In this document: in pieces, positions 17,164 through 25,916 of the stretch | How positions within the stretch are numbered: the first letter of the stretch is position 1 | Layout of the letters: every line of letters begins with the position of its first letter | Source: Grimontia celer | Lineage (GTDB): Bacteria > Pseudomonadota > Gammaproteobacteria > Enterobacterales > Vibrionaceae | Direction of reading: 5' to 3' | Assembly: GCF_900055185.1 (NCBI RefSeq) | Contig: NZ_FIZX01000001.1 | Location: 744,001-808,000 of the forward strand | DNA: 64,000 bases | The notes under the pieces: model-generated | The model's database searches: none | Told to the model about the DNA's origin: nothing | The model's input: the letters and a program-made list of their open reading frames with translations, nothing else | Position numbers and translations under genes: made by a program

Positions 17164-18854
17164 CCTACCTTTGCACCTGTGCTTACTTCTGAGGCCGGAA
17201 TAATAAACGTCATCCGGGTGAATTGATCGGGTTCGCTTTCAATTTTCAGCGATGAGTCACGCCCAAATTGATGCTCAAGTCGTTTCGTAACAATTTCTAG
17301 CCCAAGCCCCTGGTGATTCTCCGGCGGTGGCATGAAACAACCCGCGTTGTCTTCCACTGAAATCGAAAACCCGTCAGCCGTCGGCTGGCTGAAAATACGC
17401 ACGGTTCCCCCTTCCAACAAGTTTGAAATACCGTGTTTGATAGCGTTTTCAACCAGCGGCTGAAGGGTGAAACTCGGGATTTGCACATCCAGCAAACAAT
17501 CGTCGATTTGTATGTCGACACTCAGTCTGTCAGTGAACCGCGCTTTTTCAATGCTGAGGTAAGCGTTCACATGGTCGAGCTCGTCGCGAAGCGACACAGA
17601 GCGAACATTTTGCTTGAGGTTGCTGCGAAAGAACTGCGACAAGTTCTGAATCAATTCGCGGGCTTTATCCGCATCGCGACGGACTACAGCGCTGATGGTA
17701 TTGAGTGCGTTAAACAGAAAATGTGGGTTCACCTGAGCGTGAAGCAGTTTTACTTCCGCTTGGGTTAGTAAGGACTTCTGTTGTAGGTAGCCACTGAACA
17801 GGATTTGGCTGGAAAGCAGCTGGGCAATCCCTTCAGCCATCGACATATTGATGGTCGAAAATAGCTTATGTTTGCGTTCGTAAAGCTTGATGGTGCCGAC
17901 GACGTCTTCGCCGGAACGAAGCGGAATGATGAGAGCCGAGCCAAGTTTACAATCTGCTGAGAGCGAGCATTGGTAAGGCTTTTCTGCGCCATCCAGATAC
18001 ATGATTTTGTTCATCTCAATGGCATCAAGCGTGTTCTGCGAAGAGATTTTGGTGTCCGGTAAGTGGTGGTCATCGCCGATGCCAACAAAGGCTAGAATCT
18101 TTTCCTTGTCGGTAATAGACACCGCACCAACTTGGGTTTCTTCATAAATAATGCGGGCTATTTTCCCGGCGGATTCGCCGTTCAAACCGTTATGGAGAAT
18201 ACCTACGCAGCGGTCAGCAATGGTCAATGCGCGACGGGAAAAAGAGGCAGAGTACTTTTCAAAGATGGTTTTTCGGTCCTGAAGGATGCTCATAAACAGG
18301 GCAGCGCCGCAGGAATTGGCAATGATCATTGGCGCGGCGATAGTCGAAACCAGCGCATAGGATTGGTCGAAAGGTTTTGCTACAAGCAAAAGAATCGCCA
18401 TTTGCACCACTTCTGCCACAAAGGTAATACCGAATACCACCACGGGGTTGAATAGCTGGCTGACGCGGTTTCGCTTAACGAAATACACATGCATCAGACC
18501 GCCAATCAAACCTTCTGCGGTAGTGGATATCGCACAGGCTAAATCGGTAAACCCGCCCAGAGAATAACGGTGAATGCCGCCCGTTAAACCCACGAAAAAG
18601 CCAACAACAGGCCCACCAAAAAGGCCGCCCATCACAGCGCCAATTGCGCGGGTATTGGCGATGGCATCATTGATCTGAAGGCCAAAATAGGTGCCGAGAA
18701 TACAAAAGCCGGAGAAGAGCACGTAACAAATCAGGCGGTGGCTTAAGCGGGATGAAATGTTTAGCAAAGGCAGGACAATCGGCGTTTTACTCAGCATATA
18801 AGCCAGCACCAGATACACGCACATTTGCTGCAGCAGCGAAATAACCAGTTCCAT
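17157..18854 (-). CDS. btsS: LytS-type sensor histidine kinase (BtsS/YehU-like)
   Basis: 565 residues. The N-terminal half is a 5TM-5TMR_LYT membrane sensor (about 1-185, with NTRAIGAVMGGLFGGPVVGF as the family hallmark), followed by a GAF-like domain (about 220-340), and a His_kinase domain with the phospho-His in PHFLFNALN and a HATPase with VENAIKHGISN and GLGLEIVTKRLEHQFG. The matching response regulator gene overlaps it by 7 nt. AAAGG precedes the ATG. It probably senses a carbon source at the membrane; in E. coli BtsS is a high-affinity pyruvate receptor. That this one binds pyruvate is inference. Confidence 0.9.
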   Translation of the reverse strand: MELVISLLQQMCVYLVLAYMLSKTPIVLPLLNISSRLSHRLICYVLFSGFCILGTYFGLQINDAIANTRAIGAVMGGLFGGPVVGFFVGLTGGIHRYSLGGFTDLACAISTTAEGLIGGLMHVYFVKRNRVSQLFNPVVVFGITFVAEVVQMAILLLVAKPFDQSYALVSTIAAPMIIANSCGAALFMSILQDRKTIFEKYSASFSRRALTIADRCVGILHNGLNGESAGKIARIIYEETQVGAVSITDKEKILAFVGIGDDHHLPDTKISSQNTLDAIEMNKIMYLDGAEKPYQCSLSADCKLGSALIIPLRSGEDVVGTIKLYERKHKLFSTINMSMAEGIAQLLSSQILFSGYLQQKSLLTQAEVKLLHAQVNPHFLFNALNTISAVVRRDADKARELIQNLSQFFRSNLKQNVRSVSLRDELDHVNAYLSIEKARFTDRLSVDIQIDDCLLDVQIPSFTLQPLVENAIKHGISNLLEGGTVRIFSQPTADGFSISVEDNAGCFMPPPENHQGLGLEIVTKRLEHQFGRDSSLKIESEPDQFTRMTFIIPASEVSTGAKVGC

Positions 18855-18910
18855 GGTGAACCTTTGTTTTAGTTTTCTTCATTGTATCTGCACAAAATCC
18901 AGATACAACA

Positions 18911-18931
18911 AGAGCCTGCTAGGCAGGCTCT
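18911..18931 (-). terminator. Terminator between cstA-like gene and btsS
   Basis: AGAGCCTGC (18911-18919) pairs with GCAGGCTCT (18923-18931), 3-nt loop. On the minus strand the stem is followed by TTGTTGT. It separates the transporter from the two-component genes, which therefore likely have their own promoter. Confidence 0.75.
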
Positions 18932-18951
18932 TTCTCTAACGTTTTGTTATA

Positions 18952-20442
18952 TCAGGCAGTTTTGGTCTCCACTTTTGGCTGCTCTTCATCAGCCAGGTCA
19001 GTTTCACCTTTACCTTTAGAGGTTTTAATCACGTAGCCTGCAGCGGTCAGGGCAAACAGTACGCCAGCACCGGTCGAAATATTCATTGGCAGACCAAAGC
19101 CCAATGAGCTGTTGTTCAGAATGAAGGTCACACATACAGACGTCATGAACATAGCAGGGATAGTGGTGATCCAGTGCAGCTTGTTGTGACGCAGCAGGTA
19201 AGCAGATGCAGTCCACAACATCATCACTGCTGTCGCTTGGTTCGCAAAGCCGAAGTAGCGCCAGATAATTCCGAAGTCTACCTGAGTCAGGATGCCACCG
19301 ATAACAAACAGAGGCACAGCCATCATCAGGCGGTTACGCAGTGTTTTCTGTTCCATGTTGAAGTACTCAGCAAGGATAAGGCGGCTAGAGCGGAATGCGG
19401 TGTCGCCAGATGTGATAGGCAGGATAACCACACCCAGGAAGGCGATGATGCCACCGAACACACCCAGCAGGCCAAATGATGCACTGTAGACCACGTTGCC
19501 TGGGCCGCCGTTTGCGACTGCTTCATTCAGTCCCTCCAGCGTGCCGAAGAAAGACAGGGCAATCGCACACCAAATCAGCGCGATGATGCCTTCACCAATC
19601 ATTGCACCGTAGAACACAAAGCGGCCGTTCTTTTCGTTTTCCATACAGCGCGCCATCAGCGGAGACTGGGTCGCGTGGAAGCCAGAGATTGCGCCACAAG
19701 CGATGGTGATGAACAGGGCTGGCCACAGTGGCATATCGTTAGGGTTCAGGTTGCTGAACATGTCGCTCACTTCAAAACCGCCCATTACTGTGTGCTCGTC
19801 AGAGAAGCCAATCGCGGTCATCAGGCCAACAGACATGAAAATCAGTAGCGCGCCGAAGAACGGGTAGAAGCGACCGATGATTTTATCGACAGGTACAATG
19901 GTCGCGATGATGTAGTAAGCGAAGATGATAACGACCATGCTGGTCATGGTGACCGTCAGGCTGGTTTGCTCGTTGATCAGGTTAGTGATCATGCCAGCAG
20001 GGGCTGAAACGAACACAACACCGACGAGAAGCAGAAGGATAATGGCAAAAATGTTCATGAAATGTTTTGCGCCGTTACCCAGATAGCGACCGGTAATCGT
20101 TGGTACTGATGCACCGCCATTGCGGACAGACAACATGCCAGAGAAGTAGTCGTGTACTGCACCTGCGAAGATACACCCCACCACAATCCAAAGCATCGCC
20201 GCTGGGCCGTAAAGCGCACCCATAATCGGACCGAAGATTGGGCCCACACCCGCAATGTTCAGAAGTTGAACCAGATATACCTTAGGGGTCGACATCGGCA
20301 CATAGTCAACGCCGTCTGTTTTGGTGTGAGCAGGGGTTTTACGGTGTTCATTAACGCCGAACACTTTTTCGATAAATGCCCCGTAGAGGAAGTAGCCGCC
20401 AATCAGCGCAGCGACACAGGTGAGAAACCATATCATAGCCAT
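18952..20442 (-). CDS. cstA: CstA-family carbon starvation / peptide or pyruvate transporter
   Basis: 496 residues with about 12 or more hydrophobic helices. CstA family signatures are obvious: VDYVPMSTPKVYLVQLLNIAG, GPIFGPIMGALYGPAAMLWI, GAVHDYFSGMLSVRNGGASVP. It is shorter than E. coli CstA and BtsT (about 700 residues) but matches the roughly 490-residue CstA variants common in other bacteria. Members move pyruvate (BtsT, CstA) or peptides across the inner membrane. It lies just upstream of a BtsSR-like system on the same strand, and its promoter region contains repeated ACCACT elements that could be the regulator's site. A ribosome-binding site (AAGGA) is 5-6 nt before the ATG. Confidence 0.9.
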   Translation of the reverse strand: MAMIWFLTCVAALIGGYFLYGAFIEKVFGVNEHRKTPAHTKTDGVDYVPMSTPKVYLVQLLNIAGVGPIFGPIMGALYGPAAMLWIVVGCIFAGAVHDYFSGMLSVRNGGASVPTITGRYLGNGAKHFMNIFAIILLLLVGVVFVSAPAGMITNLINEQTSLTVTMTSMVVIIFAYYIIATIVPVDKIIGRFYPFFGALLIFMSVGLMTAIGFSDEHTVMGGFEVSDMFSNLNPNDMPLWPALFITIACGAISGFHATQSPLMARCMENEKNGRFVFYGAMIGEGIIALIWCAIALSFFGTLEGLNEAVANGGPGNVVYSASFGLLGVFGGIIAFLGVVILPITSGDTAFRSSRLILAEYFNMEQKTLRNRLMMAVPLFVIGGILTQVDFGIIWRYFGFANQATAVMMLWTASAYLLRHNKLHWITTIPAMFMTSVCVTFILNNSSLGFGLPMNISTGAGVLFALTAAGYVIKTSKGKGETDLADEEQPKVETKTA

Positions 20443-20506
20443 TGTCCTTATTGAGTTGATTCACGGTGCCAACTCTACGGCTCGCCTGACAATGATGCAT
20501 TCGCTC

Positions 20507-20540
20507 AGTGGTTGAGTGGTGGAATAGAAAATTAAGTGGT
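20507..20540 (-). promoter_or_regulatory. Direct ACCACT repeats upstream of cstA, candidate LytTR site
   Basis: On the minus strand ACCACT occurs at 20540-20535, 20520-20515 and 20512-20507, upstream of the cstA start at 20442. LytTR regulators usually bind tandem direct repeats, so these are candidates for the BtsR-like protein. Functional link is inference. Confidence 0.4.
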
Positions 20541-20821
20541 CGTTTAGAGGATTAAGCGGCAGTGACTTTGGTGAGTCTATGATGAGCAGTAGATTCTATA
20601 AACTACTCCATTGATATAACAGGAAAAACAGATGGTGAAATCAGTAAAATGCTGCTGGATACCATGGTGTTGCAATCCCACCTTCATATTGACGGTTAGC
20701 TCGTTTGTCGATAAGACGTGAGTTGCTGCACTAAAAACGCGGGATAACATTTTTATGCCATGCTTTGGCGTTACACTCAAAGTCAGTCTAAGTCAGGCTA
20801 AAAATCTGAAAGGGAAAGCAT
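20541..20821. other. Rest of the intergenic region between cstA and the HTH protein
   Basis: No convincing gene or RNA seen; a 67-codon minus-strand frame lacks recognisable features. Presumably promoter DNA for the two divergent genes. Confidence 0.5.
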
Positions 20822-21115
20822 TTGAGTAAACCGAGCAAAACCAAAACCAGTTTCTATCGCCGCTTGCTGGTGGCGCACCTTATCGACAACGGCGTAAACA
20901 CCGTCCCTAGCATCATGGATGTAACCGGCATGCCAAGACGCACCGCGCAAGACACCATTGAAGCGTTGGGTGAGTTGGACATCGAAACCGAATTTGTCGG
21001 TGCCAATAAAAATGGCGGATACCAAATCACCAATTGGGGCGCGATAAACCGCACTTGGGTGAAAAAGCATCTTGCCGAGATCAAAGCTTTGTTGGACTAT
21101 CCAACGACAGGATAA
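20822..21115 (+). CDS. Small winged-helix/HTH DNA-binding protein
   Basis: 97 residues from a TTG start with AAAGGGAAA upstream. The sequence reads as a compact winged helix: a first helix (FYRRLLVAHLIDNG), a helix-turn-helix (VPSIMDVTGMPRRTAQDTIEALGEL) and a wing (IETEFVGANKNGGYQIT) ending in a further helix. Similar conserved short proteins occur in vibrios but I do not recognise a named family. It stands alone, followed by its own terminator, with fabV convergent. It may be a local regulator; its target is unknown. Confidence 0.75.
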   Translation: MSKPSKTKTSFYRRLLVAHLIDNGVNTVPSIMDVTGMPRRTAQDTIEALGELDIETEFVGANKNGGYQITNWGAINRTWVKKHLAEIKALLDYPTTG

Positions 21116-21122
21116 TCGATTG

Positions 21123-21149
21123 AAAATGGCAGGTTAATCCTGCCATTTT
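21123..21149. terminator. Bidirectional terminator between HTH gene and fabV
   Basis: AAAATGGCAGG (21123-21133) pairs with CCTGCCATTTT (21139-21149). Confidence 0.85.
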
Positions 21150-21176
21150 ATGTTCTTATGTGAACCAAACAGAAAG

Positions 21177-22373
21177 CTAGGGACGAAGCGTTTTCAACGC
21201 TTCAATATCGACCTCTTGGGTGTAGTCGACAGAAGGGAATTCAAAACCGTTGAGCTGCAAAAACTCACCCAATACGCCTTTGTAATCGCCAATCTCAGCG
21301 AAGCTATCCGGCGTCATTTCGGCGAGCAGTGCGTTCACTTCTTGCTGCACATCATCACGCAGTTCCCAGTCATCAATGCGGATGAGGTTCTCCTCGTCCC
21401 GCTCAGTGTGGTTTTGCCACTTGCTATAAAACAAGCGGTTCATCTGCTCAATGCAACCCTCATGAAGCCCTTTCTCTTTCATCACTCGATACAGCGCCAG
21501 AAGATAAGGGGTCAACCCTGGTATAAACACGCTGGCTTTGGTAACGAGTGCTTTGCAAACCGCAATGTTGGCGTTGCCCTCGATGTTCTCAAGCAGAACG
21601 TTGATGTCATCACGGGTGTTGTGCAGATGGGTTTTCGCCAGCCCCAGTGTGCCTTTGTGGTAAATGGCATGAGTATGCTCAGGACCAATATAAGAGTAAG
21701 CAACGGTTTCACACCCTGTTGAAAGCAAGTTTCTCTCGCTGAGGAATTGAATCCAGCTTAACCAGTCTTCTCCACCCATTACCTTCACGGTTTCGTCTAT
21801 TTCCTGCTCGGTTGCAGGCGGCAGTGAAACTTTATCCAGACTGTTTTTCTCGAAGTTAACGGAATAGCCTTCTACGGTTTCCCCAACAGGGCGAATCGCC
21901 GAACGCCAGAATTCGCCCGTTTCCGGATTAGGTCGAATGCCTGTTGCGAGGGAGTAGACGACCAAATCAACCTGACCACCCAAATCCTGTTCAATCGCTT
22001 TTGCCACTTGCTCACGGGTCTCAGCAGAAAACGCATCGCCCAAAATGTTAGTGGATATCAGTCCTGCTTTTTCAGCAGCTTCATGGAAGAAGATATTGTT
22101 GTACCAGCCGGCGCTACCAATACCTTTTTCGGACATGCCACGTTCAAAGGAGACGCCAATGGTGGCCGCTTTTGCAGGGCCAAATGCCAGTGCAATGCGG
22201 GAAGCGAGGCCAAACCCAGATGAGGCGCCCAGTATCAACACACGTTTTGGTAGTGCATCTGACGCGGATTGTTGTGAGAGTGATTTTGAAATTTGCTCAG
22301 AGATAGCGGCCTGGCAACCGAAAGGGTGGCAGCTACGTGCTACCACACCTTGAATTTGGGGCAGGATAATCAT
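21177..22373 (-). CDS. fabV: Trans-2-enoyl-CoA/enoyl-ACP reductase
   Basis: 398 residues, the normal size of FabV. It catalyses the NADH-dependent last reduction of fatty acid elongation and is known for triclosan tolerance. Family marks: N-terminal MIILPQIQGVVARSCHPFGC, the cofactor loop VLILGASSGFGLASRIAL, and the Y-x8-K active site in the segment YSYIGPEHTHAIY followed by HKGTLGLAK. The start at 22373 matches the family N-terminus; the frame extends 20 codons upstream without support. No good ribosome-binding site precedes it, but the mgsA stop is only 10 bp upstream, so translational coupling is likely. Confidence 0.97.
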   Translation of the reverse strand: MIILPQIQGVVARSCHPFGCQAAISEQISKSLSQQSASDALPKRVLILGASSGFGLASRIALAFGPAKAATIGVSFERGMSEKGIGSAGWYNNIFFHEAAEKAGLISTNILGDAFSAETREQVAKAIEQDLGGQVDLVVYSLATGIRPNPETGEFWRSAIRPVGETVEGYSVNFEKNSLDKVSLPPATEQEIDETVKVMGGEDWLSWIQFLSERNLLSTGCETVAYSYIGPEHTHAIYHKGTLGLAKTHLHNTRDDINVLLENIEGNANIAVCKALVTKASVFIPGLTPYLLALYRVMKEKGLHEGCIEQMNRLFYSKWQNHTERDEENLIRIDDWELRDDVQQEVNALLAEMTPDSFAEIGDYKGVLGEFLQLNGFEFPSVDYTQEVDIEALKTLRP

Positions 22374-22383
22374 GAGATAAGGA

Positions 22384-22839
22384 TTAAAGCCTTTCTGATA
22401 GGTACTTGTCGTAATCCGGTACTTCGATATCAATTTCGTGCGTCATCATTGGTGAGGTGATGAGGTAGTTAGCTGATGCACGGTTAATGGCTACCGGAAT
22501 GTTCCAGACCGCAGCGATGCGCAGTAGTGCTTTTACGTCTGGGTCATGTGGTACGGCGCTGAGTGGATCCCAGAAGAAGACCAGAACGTCGATTTTCTTC
22601 TCACAAATCATTGCGCCCAGCTGTTGGTCACCACCCATTGGACCACTCATTAAAGAAGTGATGGATAGGCCAGTTTCTCGGCTCAGAATATTACCAGTAG
22701 TTCCTGTAGCGAAAAGTTGGTGGTGAGCAAGCGCGTCTCTGTGTTCTTTCACCCAACGCAGTAATTCTGATTTGCAGTGGTCGTGGGCAACCAGCGCAAC
22801 TTGTTTATGAGGACTGACGGTGCGGGTAGTTGACTTCAT
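22384..22839 (-). CDS. mgsA: Methylglyoxal synthase
   Basis: 151 residues from the ATG at 22839, close to the 152 residues of E. coli MgsA and aligned with it from MKSTTRT onward. Converts dihydroxyacetone phosphate to methylglyoxal and phosphate, an overflow bypass of glycolysis. Diagnostic segments: [14 protein letters not shown] (phosphate/His site), [23 protein letters not shown] with the catalytic Asp region, and [20 protein letters not shown]. Upstream ATGs at 22857 and beyond extend past the family start. It precedes fabV by 10 bp and probably shares its transcript, which is not the E. coli arrangement. Confidence 0.97.
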   Translation of the reverse strand: MKSTTRTVSPHKQVALVAHDHCKSELLRWVKEHRDALAHHQLFATGTTGNILSRETGLSITSLMSGPMGGDQQLGAMICEKKIDVLVFFWDPLSAVPHDPDVKALLRIAAVWNIPVAINRASANYLITSPMMTHEIDIEVPDYDKYLSERL

Positions 22840-23063
22840 ATCTAACTTCTTATGCATTTTTATAAAGTCCCATTTTGAAGTTTTTAACCGAAACGGGCGA
22901 CACAATAATGGGAAAAGGCAGACATAGATCGTCAATTCGCCTTATATGCATCAATTTGGCTGCTGCAATAGTATACAGGTGACGCCAATAGTCCCGACAC
23001 AAATTGATTGTGGCACCGTAAGTGCGCTTATTCACGTCAATATGTTAGGCAAAATAGGTGTTT

Positions 23064-23645
23064 TTACAGCTCAGAATCATAAGCGAGAAATTTCTCACTT
23101 TCGGGCGCATTTGTCAGCCAGTGTTTTATGAATTCAGCAATGTCTGAAGGTTGGTTCAGATCGAGACTTGGCAACTTGAACGTATCAAAAGCATCAGGTT
23201 TCTGGTCATAAGCAACGGCGATAATATGTTGGTCGCAGGTAAAAAGGGTTGGCTTTCCATAGCTTGGCCTGTGTACTTCAATCTTCGTGAGAGTGTCATC
23301 GCGAAAACCTTCTACGAGGACAATATCAAGCCGTGAATGATCGAGTTGAACCAAACATTCTCGCAGTTCAGGCTCACGTTCTTCGTCGTCGTGATACTCA
23401 AAAAACAGCATGTGGCGTTTGGACGTTGCCAGTAAAAGTTGATCACTGCCCGCATAGCGGAGTCGATAACTGTCTTTGGTGGGTTTATCCGGTTCGATGT
23501 TGTGATGGCTGTGTTTCAAAAGCCCAACCCGCAAGCCAGACGCTCTTAAATGAGGGATAACGGCTTCGAGCAAGGTGGTTTTACCCGAGCCGCTGAATCC
23601 GGCAAAGCCAAGTACGGGTGTCAGAATGTTTGATTGGGATGTCAT
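23064..23645 (-). CDS. mobB: Molybdopterin-guanine dinucleotide biosynthesis adaptor MobB
   Basis: 193 residues, a GTP-binding P-loop protein that assists MobA in attaching GMP to molybdopterin. The Walker A motif GFSGSGKTT is at about residues 16-24, then GLKHSHHNIEPDKPTKDSYR, and VLVEGFRDD, all typical of MobB. No mobA or other molybdenum genes are adjacent. The ATG at 23645 has no obvious ribosome-binding site. About 220 bp separate it from mgsA, which probably has its own promoter. Confidence 0.92.
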   Translation of the reverse strand: MTSQSNILTPVLGFAGFSGSGKTTLLEAVIPHLRASGLRVGLLKHSHHNIEPDKPTKDSYRLRYAGSDQLLLATSKRHMLFFEYHDDEEREPELRECLVQLDHSRLDIVLVEGFRDDTLTKIEVHRPSYGKPTLFTCDQHIIAVAYDQKPDAFDTFKLPSLDLNQPSDIAEFIKHWLTNAPESEKFLAYDSEL

Positions 23646-24033
23646 CTATATTGCCAATGGCTAATTTTCTAAAAATTGATAAACCGCTAATGAATATGCC
23701 ATACGGTTAATGTTTTTTCGTGCAGAAAAAATGAAACGCACTACATTTAGTTTCGTATGTTAATCGTTCGCTGTTGCATATGGGTGGTAGCACAGTCGCT
23801 GATAAATCCCAGCCGAAACCGATTTATTGACAGAGTGATGGGATAAACCTCTCTACTTTGGTCAGAAATTCCACAGGTTTTTGGTCTGAGGTATACAATC
23901 AATGCTGAATACAAATGATGTGTTATTGGGATGATATTGCAGGGCAAATTGGATGCGCCCGTAGCAGTCAACCCGCGTCAGACAGGTATTCTCGCCGACC
24001 ATTATGAACACAACATTATCATGGAGCGATAAT
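23646..24033. other. Intergenic region between mobB and the exonuclease gene
   Basis: About 390 bp. Short frames on both strands are not protein-like. No palindrome, tRNA or terminator with a clear T run was seen; presumably promoters for the divergent genes. Confidence 0.5.
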
Positions 24034-24534
24034 ATGTGGGTTACCCTCGATTTTGAAGCGTCTGGCCTCACGGAAGCTTCATATCCCATTGAAGTTGGCT
24101 ACAGTTTGCCCGATGGCAACAGCGTCAGCTTACTGATCAACCCAGATACCTCTCCCGAAAACTGGCAATACTGGGATGAGTTCGCCGAAACTGAAATTCA
24201 CGGTTTGAGCCGTTTCTCGCTAAAAACAGAAGGACTCTCCGTCGTAGACGTTTGCACACACCTTAATGGTGCACTTTGTTATTACGACGACGTACTGTGC
24301 GACAGCCAGTGGGATCTGTTCTGGCTGGGTCGACTGTATAAAGCCGCGCACATGCGACCAACCTTTACGCTCACGGAAGTGGGTCATTGGCTGCTGAACC
24401 ATGATGGAATTAACCGGGAAGATTTTCTCACCGCGCTGGAATCACTGGGGCCTGCGCCACATCGTGCAGAGGCTGATGCCAAGTATATCCGCGAAGCCTT
24501 GTCTATGGTTCTTAGTCAGGAACGCTGTTCTTAG
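24034..24534 (+). CDS. DnaQ-like DEDDh 3'-5' exonuclease
   Basis: 166 residues. The exonuclease motifs are in order: ExoI LDFEAS (D6, E8), ExoII around CDSQWDLFWL (Asp near 92-96), and ExoIII HRAEADAKYI with the His and last Asp of DEDDh enzymes. It is a single-domain protein, comparable to RNase T/oligoribonuclease-sized members, but the substrate (DNA or RNA) cannot be told. The ATG at 24034 has GGAG (24023-24026) 7 nt upstream; an earlier in-frame ATG at 24004 lacks one. The next gene, an EEP-family phosphodiesterase, begins 52 bp downstream on the same strand. Confidence 0.85.
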   Translation: MWVTLDFEASGLTEASYPIEVGYSLPDGNSVSLLINPDTSPENWQYWDEFAETEIHGLSRFSLKTEGLSVVDVCTHLNGALCYYDDVLCDSQWDLFWLGRLYKAAHMRPTFTLTEVGHWLLNHDGINREDFLTALESLGPAPHRAEADAKYIREALSMVLSQERCS

Positions 24535-24586
24535 GGGGCTCAGAGGGTTACCATTCGCTGACTGAAAACGAGCGAGTAGTATCATC

Positions 24587-25696
24587 ATGTCTGAGCACAC
24601 ATCTGAGCAAAAATCGCTGAGGTTTGCGACGTTTAATGTCGCGATGTCTGCAGATAAATCCGGCGAAGTCTTCAGCCAACTGAAAGAGGAAACATCTCGC
24701 CGTTTCACTAGCATAGCGGCCATCATTCAAAATACTCAACCAGATGTTTTATTACTCTGCGAGTTCGACCATCTCGGACATGGCGGTGATGATGGCATGC
24801 TGGCGTTTTTCCAAAAGGAATATCTGGAAAAACCACAACTCGGTCAGTCCGCTATTCATTTCCCTCACACCTACCTTTCTGCGACGAATACCGGACTACC
24901 TGTCGTTGAAGGGGATGATATCTCACTGTCACCAGAAAGAGCGCATGGATTTGCGAGACATCACGGCCAGTACGGGTTCGTTATCCTCAGTAAATACCCG
25001 CTTGATATCGAAAACAGTCGAAGTTGGCAGACGCTACCTTGGCAGGATTTTCCCGGTAGCCGCATGCCAGAATCCTACTTTCAAGCGAAGGGGTTGCAAT
25101 CTATCCGCCTATCATCCAAGAACCACATTGCGCTGCCTGTCCTCGTTGGCGACCAGCGTATTCATTTAGTGGCTTGCCACCCAACACCGCCGGTTTTTGA
25201 TGGACCTGAGAGACGTAACCTCAGAAGAAATGCCGATGAGCTCCGTTTGCTCCACGACATCGTCACCAACGCTGCGTTTCTCGTAGACGACAAAGGAAAG
25301 GGCGGTGGGCTGGATAACCGTGACGCCTTTGTGATCATGGGAGATCTCAATGCGGACCCCGCCAACGGTGACGGAGACAGAGCTCAAATCCGAACCTTGC
25401 TGTCTGACCCTATTCTTCATGACGTTCAACCCCATAGCGCAGGCGCTTCTTCGTGTATCTCTGACTCACGGATGAGAGGCAAAAGCCGTGCGACCCACAA
25501 CCGCGGGCTAAGACTGGATTATGTGCTGCCGTCACATCATCTTAAACCTGTCGATTCGGGTGTTTTCTGGCCAAAAGTGAACGATGCATTAGCGTCATTC
25601 ATCTATAACGAGAGTGGCAAGCCGGTATCAGGTCGGTCTTCCGATCACCGTCTTGTATGGGTGGATGTGATATTGCAGGGAGCTTCACAGGAGTAA
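24587..25696 (+). CDS. Endonuclease/exonuclease/phosphatase-family protein
   Basis: 369 residues of the EEP (DNase I/AP-endonuclease-like) fold. Motifs: LRFATFNVAM (Asn), LLLCEFD (Glu), HLVACHPTPP (His), IMGDLNADP (Asp, Asn) and SSDHRLVWVDV (Asp-His) near the C-terminus. No signal peptide is evident, so it appears cytoplasmic, although many similar bacterial proteins are secreted. The biochemical role could be nuclease, phosphatase or phosphodiesterase. It follows the DEDDh exonuclease by 52 bp, and both may be one transcription unit devoted to nucleic-acid turnover; this is inference. Confidence 0.85.
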   Translation: MSEHTSEQKSLRFATFNVAMSADKSGEVFSQLKEETSRRFTSIAAIIQNTQPDVLLLCEFDHLGHGGDDGMLAFFQKEYLEKPQLGQSAIHFPHTYLSATNTGLPVVEGDDISLSPERAHGFARHHGQYGFVILSKYPLDIENSRSWQTLPWQDFPGSRMPESYFQAKGLQSIRLSSKNHIALPVLVGDQRIHLVACHPTPPVFDGPERRNLRRNADELRLLHDIVTNAAFLVDDKGKGGGLDNRDAFVIMGDLNADPANGDGDRAQIRTLLSDPILHDVQPHSAGASSCISDSRMRGKSRATHNRGLRLDYVLPSHHLKPVDSGVFWPKVNDALASFIYNESGKPVSGRSSDHRLVWVDVILQGASQE

Positions 25697-25776
25697 ACTC
25701 GTGAAAACGAGAAGGTGAGCACAGAAAATAAGGCTGGGTGTGAATGTGTTCAAGATTTCATCGCAAGCGGAACGAT

Positions 25777-25814
25777 ATTTGTCCGTACTTTGTGGATGAA
25801 ATGTTAATTTGTCC
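25777..25814. promoter_or_regulatory. Direct repeat ATTTGTCC in the promoter region of the BMP importer
   Basis: ATTTGTCC occurs at 25777-25784 and 25807-25814, 30 bp apart, about 100-140 bp before the binding-protein gene. No known operator consensus was matched; it is listed as a possible regulator site. Confidence 0.3.
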
Positions 25815-25916
25815 TATGAATACATATATCCGAATCATATGAAGCTCTGAGTCTTCATGTGGCTAGCGTATAAATTTCTCAAATAACGGATTTCCTCAAT
25901 AGATGGAGTATCAAGG

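Noticed and set aside
20577..20780. Minus-strand 67-codon frame upstream of cstA
   Set aside because: No ribosome-binding site, no motif, in a region expected to be promoter DNA.
21150..21722. Plus-strand 190-codon frame opposite fabV
   Set aside because: Antisense shadow; fabV is full-length and conserved.
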